From contig JAUXST010000898.1 of the NCBI GenBank assembly GCA_030679805.1, positions 1 through 12,097 on the forward strand: a stretch of DNA of 12,097 nt, given 5' to 3'. Shown in pieces: positions 1 through 4,753 of this stretch. Origin of the DNA: Reyranella sp. GTDB lineage: Bacteria > Pseudomonadota > Alphaproteobacteria > Reyranellales > Reyranellaceae. Both the position numbers and the translations under genes were made by a program. The notes beneath the pieces are model-generated. The model worked only from the letters and a program-made list of their open reading frames with translations, was not told the DNA's origin and ran no database searches. Positions within the stretch are counted from its first letter, which is position 1. Every line of letters begins with the position of its first letter.

Positions 1-51
1 CGCCTCCGGGCCGAAATCCCGAATCGTCTGCCGCCAGGCCTTCGCAGCGGA

Positions 52-1710
52 GTGGCCGCCCTTCTTGCCGCGCTTGCTCTTTCGATCAGTCCCGCGCTCG
101 CGCAAACGAGCGGTGGCGTGCTCAAGATTTATCATCGCGACAACCCACCCAGTGCCTCGATCCATGAAGAGGCGACCACCTCCACGGTCATGCCCTTCAT
201 GCCGCTGTTCAACAACCTGGTCGTCTACGACCAGCATGTGGCACAGAACAGCGATCAGTCGATCGTGCCCGATCTCGCCAAGTCGTGGCGCTGGAACGCC
301 GAGATGACGGCACTCACCTTCCAGCTCCAGGAAGGCGTGACGTGGCATGACGGCATCCCGTTCACGGCCAGGGACGTGGTCTGCACCTTCGACATGCTGG
401 CGGGCAAGACCCCGGAGAAGATGCTGCGCAACCCGCGCAAGGAATGGTATCGCAATGTCGACCTGGTAAGCGCCCGCGACGATCATGAGGTGACCTTCTA
501 CCTCACGCACCCGCAGCCCTCGCTGCTTGCCATGCTGGCATCGGGTTATTCGCCGATCTATCCCTGCCATATTTCGTTGTCGCAGATGCGCAAGAGGCCG
601 ATCGGAACCGGCCCCTTCAAGTTCGCCTCCTTCGTCGAATTTCAATCCATCCGCCTTGTCCGCAATCCCGACTACTGGAAGAAGGGCCGGCCCTATCTCG
701 ATGCCATCGAGTTCGCCATCCCCACCAGTCCGTCGACGGCGATCCTGAGCTTCATCGCCGGCCGCTTCGACATGACTTTTCCCTGGGAAGTGACGCTCGA
801 GGACAAGAAGATCATCAAGCGGGGAGCACCTGCCGCGATGTGCGAGACGACTTCTATGAATCTCAACATCAACCTGCTGATCAACCGTACCGCGCCGCCC
901 TTCGACAACGCCGACATGCGCCGCGCCTTGATGCTGGCGATCGATCGCAAGGCTTTCGTCGATACGCTGACCGAAGCCACCGCCGAGGTCGGCGGGACGA
1001 TGCAGCCGGCCCACGACGGTGTCTGGGGATTGCCGGCCGACGTTCTTGCCAGCGTGCCGGGCTTCGGTCCCGACATCGACAAGAATCGCGCCGAGGCCCG
1101 CGCCCTCATGGAGAAGCAGGGCTACGGGCCGGACAAACGATTGCCGCTCAAGGTCTCGACGCGCGGGATCGCCCTCTATACCGATTCGGCACCGCTCCTG
1201 ATCCGCCAGCTCAAGGAGATCTACATCGACGCCGAACTCGACATCGTCGAGACCTCGCTTTGGTTCGCCCGGCTGAGCCGCAAGGACTACGTGGTCGGGC
1301 TGAATGCCACGGGCAATGGCGTCGACGATCCCGACCAGACCTTCTACGAGAACTTCGCCTGCAAGTCGGCGCGCAACTACACCGGCTACTGCAATCCTGA
1401 GGTCGAGAAACTGTTCGACGCGCAGTCGAGCGAGACCGACATGCAGAAGCGCCGCCAGCTCGTGCATGAGATCGATGTCAGATTGCTGGTCGACGGTGCC
1501 CGGCCACCGATCACCTGGAAGCGCGGCACGACCTGCCAGCAGCCGTACTTGAAGGGCTACGTGAACATGGTGAACAGCGTCTACAACGGCTTCCGCTTCG
1601 AGGACGTCTGGCTCGACAATCCCCCGCCGACCAAGGGCGTCAGCAAGCCGCGTAAAGCCGCCGCCGCGCCCGGCATGCCGGACACGATCGTCAAAGTTGC
1701 TGCGCCCTGA
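52..1710 (+). CDS. ABC transporter periplasmic substrate-binding protein, family 5 (peptide/nickel/opine type); 5' end uncertain
   Basis: Probable extracytoplasmic solute-binding protein of the SBP_bac_5 family, which captures peptides, opines, nickel or related solutes in the periplasm and delivers them to an ABC importer. Counting from the GTG at 52, a hydrophobic stretch ends in an Ala-Leu-Ala cleavage site near residue 17. Family hallmarks follow: a NNLVVYD segment (54-60), IVPDLAKSW (71-79), GVTWHDGIPFTARDV (95-109), GTGPFKF (185-191) and RNPDYWKKGRPYLD (204-217). Length is normal at about 550 residues. The frame stays open leftward to position 1 and supplies arginines that would suit a signal-peptide n-region, so the real start probably lies outside the window; the GTG is only the first internal candidate. 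The C-terminal 30 residues are Pro/Ala/Lys-rich and look unconserved. The last 20 bp overlap the convergent metallopeptidase gene. No permease or ATPase partner is visible, so the substrate is unknown. Confidence 0.9.
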   Translation: MAALLAALALSISPALAQTSGGVLKIYHRDNPPSASIHEEATTSTVMPFMPLFNNLVVYDQHVAQNSDQSIVPDLAKSWRWNAEMTALTFQLQEGVTWHDGIPFTARDVVCTFDMLAGKTPEKMLRNPRKEWYRNVDLVSARDDHEVTFYLTHPQPSLLAMLASGYSPIYPCHISLSQMRKRPIGTGPFKFASFVEFQSIRLVRNPDYWKKGRPYLDAIEFAIPTSPSTAILSFIAGRFDMTFPWEVTLEDKKIIKRGAPAAMCETTSMNLNINLLINRTAPPFDNADMRRALMLAIDRKAFVDTLTEATAEVGGTMQPAHDGVWGLPADVLASVPGFGPDIDKNRAEARALMEKQGYGPDKRLPLKVSTRGIALYTDSAPLLIRQLKEIYIDAELDIVETSLWFARLSRKDYVVGLNATGNGVDDPDQTFYENFACKSARNYTGYCNPEVEKLFDAQSSETDMQKRRQLVHEIDVRLLVDGARPPITWKRGTTCQQPYLKGYVNMVNSVYNGFRFEDVWLDNPPPTKGVSKPRKAAAAPGMPDTIVKVAAP

Positions 1711-2641
1711 AGGTGTCGCACTTGCGATAGTCGCCACTGTCGAGGCCGATACGGAACCAGCGCGTACGCTGGGCGCTGCTGCCGTGCGTAAAACTGTCGG
1801 GAACGACGCGGCCCTGAGTCTGGCGCTGCAGCTTGTCGTCGCCGATCGCCGTCGCCGCGGCCATCGCCTGATCGACGTCGCGATCGTCGATCATCTTGCC
1901 ATCGCGCTGGCGGTCGGCGCGATTGGCCCAGACGCCGGCGAAGCAGTCGGCCTGCAATTCGGTCCGCACCGATAGTGCGTTGCCGTCGCGCTTGCTCATG
2001 CTCTCGCGCATCTGCTGCACCTTGCTCGAGATGCCGAGCAGGTTCTGCACATGGTGCCCGATCTCGTGCGCGATGACATAGGCCTGCGGAAACTGGCCGG
2101 GCACGTGGAAGCGCGCCGCCAGCTCGTCAAAGAAACCGAGATCGAGATAGACCCGCTGGTCGGCCGGACAATAGAATGGGCCCATGGCGGCCTGGCCGAC
2201 GCCGCAGTCGGTCCGCGTGGCGTCCCGGAACAGCACCAGCTTGGGCTCGCGATAGACCCGTCCCATGTCGCGAAATATGTCGGACCACACGGTCTCGGTG
2301 CTCTTCAGCACGCGCGCCACGAACTGCATTTCGGGATCCGCAGCTGGTCGCTGGGCGGGACGGCTGGCGGACGACGCCGCGGGTGGCCGGGCGGGCGCCT
2401 GGACCGAAGGGCTCTCGCCGCCGCCCAGACCGCCCAACAACGCGCCCGGGTCGGCGCCCAGCACCAGGGCAATGACAACGAAGGCGACCAGCCCGAAGCC
2501 GCCCTTGAAGAGGGCGCCGCCGCCGCCCATCGGAATGCCGGGCCCGCCGAAACCGCCGCCGAATCCCCCGCCACCAAAGCCCCCGCCGCCATCGTCGCGC
2601 CGGTCCTCGATGTTGCTGCTCTCGTCGCCGTCCATCTGCAT
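1691..2641 (-). CDS. ypfJ: Neutral zinc metallopeptidase, YpfJ/KPN_01571 family
   Basis: Membrane-anchored putative zinc metalloprotease of 316 residues. The N-terminus carries the short NIEDRRDD motif (10-17) typical of YpfJ-like proteins. A glycine-rich linker (18-42), one transmembrane helix (about 46-62) and a Pro/Ala/Ser-rich linker (77-103) follow, then the catalytic domain. The gluzincin motif HEIGHHVQ lies at 192-199 (H192, E193, H196), and E228 in ELQADC is the likely third zinc ligand. Cysteines at 146, 158, 233 and 308 fit an extracytoplasmic domain with disulfides. The ATG at 2641 is supported by GGAGG at 2648-2652 with a 6 nt spacer. The natural substrate of the family is not established. 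The gene converges on the binding-protein gene and overlaps it by 20 bp, and it is divergent from xthA. The symbol is by family resemblance only. Confidence 0.93.
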   Translation of the reverse strand: MQMDGDESSNIEDRRDDGGGGFGGGGFGGGFGGPGIPMGGGGALFKGGFGLVAFVVIALVLGADPGALLGGLGGGESPSVQAPARPPAASSASRPAQRPAADPEMQFVARVLKSTETVWSDIFRDMGRVYREPKLVLFRDATRTDCGVGQAAMGPFYCPADQRVYLDLGFFDELAARFHVPGQFPQAYVIAHEIGHHVQNLLGISSKVQQMRESMSKRDGNALSVRTELQADCFAGVWANRADRQRDGKMIDDRDVDQAMAAATAIGDDKLQRQTQGRVVPDSFTHGSSAQRTRWFRIGLDSGDYRKCDTFRAQQL

Positions 2642-2712
2642 GGCAAGCCTCCACTAGCGAGAATGGGCGAAGCGGCGTGCGTTCGTCCATCCTTGCCGTA
2701 TATTGCGTGGCA
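2642..2712. other. 71 bp divergent intergenic region (metallopeptidase / xthA)
   Basis: This gap must hold the promoters of both divergent genes. The only AT-rich patch is TATATT at 2699-2704, which resembles a -10 hexamer on the plus strand. It ends 8 nt before the xthA ATG, which would give a transcript with almost no leader. No convincing -35 element is visible, and no Shine-Dalgarno precedes the xthA ATG. On the minus strand the same patch reads AATATA, about 58 nt upstream of the metallopeptidase start, and could serve that gene instead. Promoter assignment is tentative. Confidence 0.35.
2648..2652 (-). promoter_or_regulatory. Ribosome binding site of the zinc metallopeptidase gene
   Basis: Read on the minus strand this is GGAGG, 6 nt before the ATG at 2641. 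It supports that start over the in-frame ATG two codons further in. Confidence 0.75.
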
Positions 2713-3534
2713 ATGAGTCTCTCCATCGCCACTTGGAACATCAACTCGGTCCGGCTGCGGATCGGCAACGTCGAACGGTACTTGCAGTTGCGCAAACCGG
2801 ACGTCCTGTGCCTGCAGGAAACCAAGTGCCCGGACGAATTCTTTCCCCATGCGGCATTCGAGGCGCTGGGCTACACCCATCGCCTCGTCCAGGGCATGAA
2901 GTCCTACAACGGCGTGGCGATCCTTTCGAAGGTGCCCTTCGCCGCCACCACCATCCATCATCGCTGCGGTAAGGAGGACTGCCGCCACATCGAGGCCGCG
3001 CTGGACATCGGCGGCGACCCGATCCTGCTCGACAATCTCTACATCCCGGCGGGCGGCGACATTCCCGATCCGGATCAGAACGTGAAGTTCGCCCACAAGC
3101 TCGATTTCTACCGCGAGATGGCCAAGTGGTACGCGGGCCACAAGCCGCGGTCGCGCGCCCGCAAGGGCCTGCGCCGGATCGCCGTCGGCGACCTCAATGT
3201 GGCGCCCCTTGAACACGACGTGTGGAACCACAAGCAGCTCCTCAAGATCGTGTCGCACACGCCGGTCGAGGTCGATCTGTTCGGCCGGATGCAGGCTTCC
3301 CTCGACTGGATCGACGTGCCACGCCGCTTCGTCGCCTCCGACAAGAAGCTCTATTCGTGGTGGAGCTACCGCAACACCGACTGGCGCGCCTCCAACCGCG
3401 GTCGCCGCCTCGATCATATCCTGGCCACCCCGGCGCTGTCGGGCGCCATCAGCAGCTACCGCATCGATTCCGACCTGCGCGACTGGGAGAAGGCATCCGA
3501 CCACGTGCCGGTGCTGGCGACATTCGATGTCTAG
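2713..3534 (+). CDS. xthA: Exodeoxyribonuclease III (AP endonuclease, EEP superfamily)
   Basis: Cytoplasmic DNA-repair enzyme with 3'-to-5' exonuclease, 3'-phosphatase and apurinic/apyrimidinic endonuclease activity in base excision repair. The product is 273 residues, close to the 268 of E. coli XthA. All active-site blocks are present: WNINSVR (8-14), LQETK with metal-binding E36, the LYIPAGG block with Y110, GDLN with D160 and N162, RLDH with D234, and the terminal SDHVPV with D263 and H264. The ATG at 2713 is preferred over an in-frame GTG at 2677 because homologues begin right before the TWNINS strand and the extra 12 residues look like non-coding sequence. No ribosome binding site precedes this ATG. 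The gene is followed 12 bp later by the small membrane-protein gene, so the two are probably co-transcribed. Confidence 0.95.
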   Translation: MSLSIATWNINSVRLRIGNVERYLQLRKPDVLCLQETKCPDEFFPHAAFEALGYTHRLVQGMKSYNGVAILSKVPFAATTIHHRCGKEDCRHIEAALDIGGDPILLDNLYIPAGGDIPDPDQNVKFAHKLDFYREMAKWYAGHKPRSRARKGLRRIAVGDLNVAPLEHDVWNHKQLLKIVSHTPVEVDLFGRMQASLDWIDVPRRFVASDKKLYSWWSYRNTDWRASNRGRRLDHILATPALSGAISSYRIDSDLRDWEKASDHVPVLATFDV

Positions 3535-3546
3535 GGAGAAGAACTC

Positions 3547-3789
3547 ATGAGCATCATCGGTGTCCTCGTCATCGGCCTGATCGTGGGCCTGCTCGCACGC
3601 TTCATTACACCGGGGCCCAACCCGCGCGGCATCATCGTCACCATGGTGATCGGCATCGTCGGCGCGGTCGTCGCGACCTACGGCGGCCAGGCGCTCGGCC
3701 TCTATCAGTTCGGCGAGCCGGCCGGCTTCATCGGCTCGGTGATTGGCGCAGTCGTACTGCTGGTGCTGTTGCGGCTGTTCGCCGACTAA
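3547..3789 (+). CDS. GlsB/YeaQ/YmgE-family small membrane protein
   Basis: An 80-residue, very hydrophobic inner-membrane protein of the family once called transglycosylase-associated (PF04226), often annotated as stress-response proteins; the molecular function is unknown. Three transmembrane helices are visible at about 1-20, 29-48 and 58-78, with glycine-rich packing faces. The family's central block around FITPGPNPRG (19-28) is present, as is the GFIGSVIGA pattern (60-68) near the last helix. A purine-rich AGGGAG at 3533-3538, overlapping the xthA stop, serves as ribosome binding site. The stop codon at 3787-3789 interlocks with the stop of the convergent methyltransferase gene at 3786-3788, leaving no room for a terminator between them. 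The family is confident, the role is not. Confidence 0.88.
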   Translation: MSIIGVLVIGLIVGLLARFITPGPNPRGIIVTMVIGIVGAVVATYGGQALGLYQFGEPAGFIGSVIGAVVLLVLLRLFAD

Positions 3790-4274
3790 CTCGCCCGATA
3801 GAGGAAATACCGGCCCGCCGGCACGCCCGGCGGTTCGGGCAGGCGGCGCCAGCGCGGCACTTCGAGCGCCTGGTTGGCGAGCACATAGCCGCCCGGCCCC
3901 ACCAGGGCGTCGAGCCCCGGACCAAGCCACGCGCCCATGGCCATGTTGGCGGCATGATCGCCGGTGCCGAGATCGGTATGGATCAGCGCCGCCGTCGCCC
4001 CGAGCTGGCGCGCGGCACGCGGCAGCGCCTCGCGGGCTTCGCCCAGGAACAGCCGGTCGTCGGGAGGGATGCAGTCGGGATGGGCCGCCACCTGGCGCTC
4101 GAAGACGTAGATGTCGCGCCGGGGAAAGAGATCGCGCAGGTGATCGTAGGTCCGCCCGTTACCCAGCCCGACCTCGAGGATGGACCCCGGCAGGGCATCG
4201 ATCGCGGGCTTGAGGAAATTCAGGCAGTCGCGCTGCGCCCGCATGCGCGCGATGAAACTGTCGAGACGGCTCAT
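3786..4274 (-). CDS. Small class I SAM-dependent methyltransferase (Methyltransf_17-like)
   Basis: A 162-residue putative S-adenosylmethionine-dependent methyltransferase, probably cytoplasmic. The Rossmann motif I, SILEVGLGNGRTYDHL, lies near residues 31-46. The acidic end of strand 2, YVFER, lies near 55-59, and a motif-IV-like ALIHTDLGTGD follows near 96-106. The C-terminal part ends in a strand-rich segment with a terminal YRAS. The compact size resembles the Methyltransf_17 (PF12692) group, which I recall only approximately; the acceptor cannot be predicted. The start at 4274 is chosen because the reading frame further upstream is an out-of-frame shadow of the neighbouring cyclic-nucleotide-binding gene, with Arg/Pro/Ser-rich sequence. 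The gene begins 10 bp after that neighbour's stop and has no clear ribosome binding site, so translational coupling is likely. It is the last gene of the ABC unit. Confidence 0.8.
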   Translation of the reverse strand: MSRLDSFIARMRAQRDCLNFLKPAIDALPGSILEVGLGNGRTYDHLRDLFPRRDIYVFERQVAAHPDCIPPDDRLFLGEAREALPRAARQLGATAALIHTDLGTGDHAANMAMGAWLGPGLDALVGPGGYVLANQALEVPRWRRLPEPPGVPAGRYFLYRAS

Positions 4275-4284
4275 GCGGGCATGA

Positions 4285-4734
4285 TCAGGCAGCCTTGGTC
4301 GCGGCGCGCAGCTTCTGGTTGGTGTCCTCCAGGCGATGCGCCAGCTCACGCATGATCTCGACGGCCATCTGCGGGAACTCGGCCACCAGCCGGTAGAACA
4401 TGTCCTTCGAGATCTTGAGCGTGGCCAGGGATTCGCGGGCCTTGATGGTGGCGGTGCGCGGCACATCGCAGAGGATGGCGATTTCGCCGAAGAAGCTGTT
4501 CTTCTTCATCTCGGCCACGGCGATCTGGCCGCCGGGCGTGTCGATCAGCACATCTGCCGTGCCGCCCAGGATGACGTACATGGCATCGCCCAGGTCGCCC
4601 TGGTGGCAGACCTCCTGGCCGCCGGCGAAGTTCAGCCGCTCGCTGGTGAAGGCCAGAAGCTTCAACTTGGCGGGTTCGATCTTGGAGAAGATCGGCACAC
4701 CCTTGAGAAGCTCGACTTCCTCGTTGAGGTTCAT
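4285..4734 (-). CDS. Stand-alone cyclic nucleotide-binding domain protein
   Basis: A 149-residue cytoplasmic protein made almost entirely of one cNMP-binding (CRP-like) beta-roll. It begins with a short helix, ELLKGVPIFSKI (8-19), then the beta-roll with the GDLGDAMYVI turn (46-55). The phosphate-binding cassette FFGEIAILCDVPRTATI spans 81-97. E84 and R93, the residues that normally bind the ribose and cyclic phosphate, are both present, so cAMP or cGMP binding is plausible. The C-helix (111-142) ends in a polar tail without a helix-turn-helix, so this is not a CRP/FNR transcription factor. The start at 4734 rests on a perfect AGGAGG; an upstream in-frame ATG at 4824 would run through the end of the ABC gene. 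Lying 19 bp after the ABC gene and 10 bp before the methyltransferase, it may regulate one of them by contact, which is inference. Confidence 0.88.
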   Translation of the reverse strand: MNLNEEVELLKGVPIFSKIEPAKLKLLAFTSERLNFAGGQEVCHQGDLGDAMYVILGGTADVLIDTPGGQIAVAEMKKNSFFGEIAILCDVPRTATIKARESLATLKISKDMFYRLVAEFPQMAVEIMRELAHRLEDTNQKLRAATKAA

Positions 4735-4739
4735 CGTGT

Positions 4740-4745
4740 CCTCCT
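4740..4745 (-). promoter_or_regulatory. Ribosome binding site of the cyclic-nucleotide-binding protein gene
   Basis: Minus-strand AGGAGG sits 5 nt before the ATG at 4734. It is the strongest Shine-Dalgarno in the window. It decides the start of this gene against the longer in-frame candidate at 4824, which overlaps the preceding ABC gene by 71 bp. Confidence 0.85.
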
Positions 4746-4753
4746 GAAGTTCC

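Noticed and set aside
2515..2600. GCC/CCG-rich tract resembling a microsatellite.
   Set aside because: It encodes the glycine-rich linker after the NIEDRR motif of the zinc metallopeptidase, normal for the family, and the repeats are imperfect.
2305..3930. A 541-codon open frame on the minus strand, antisense to xthA.
   Set aside because: It overlaps xthA, the GlsB/YeaQ gene and the metallopeptidase start. Its Arg/Ala/His/Asp-rich composition is typical of antisense frames in GC-rich DNA, and it shows no recognisable domain, while xthA has every active-site motif.
3222..4355. A 377-codon plus-strand open frame spanning xthA, the small membrane gene and the methyltransferase.
   Set aside because: It crosses three recognised genes in the wrong frame, with Arg/His/Pro-rich sequence and no recognisable motif.
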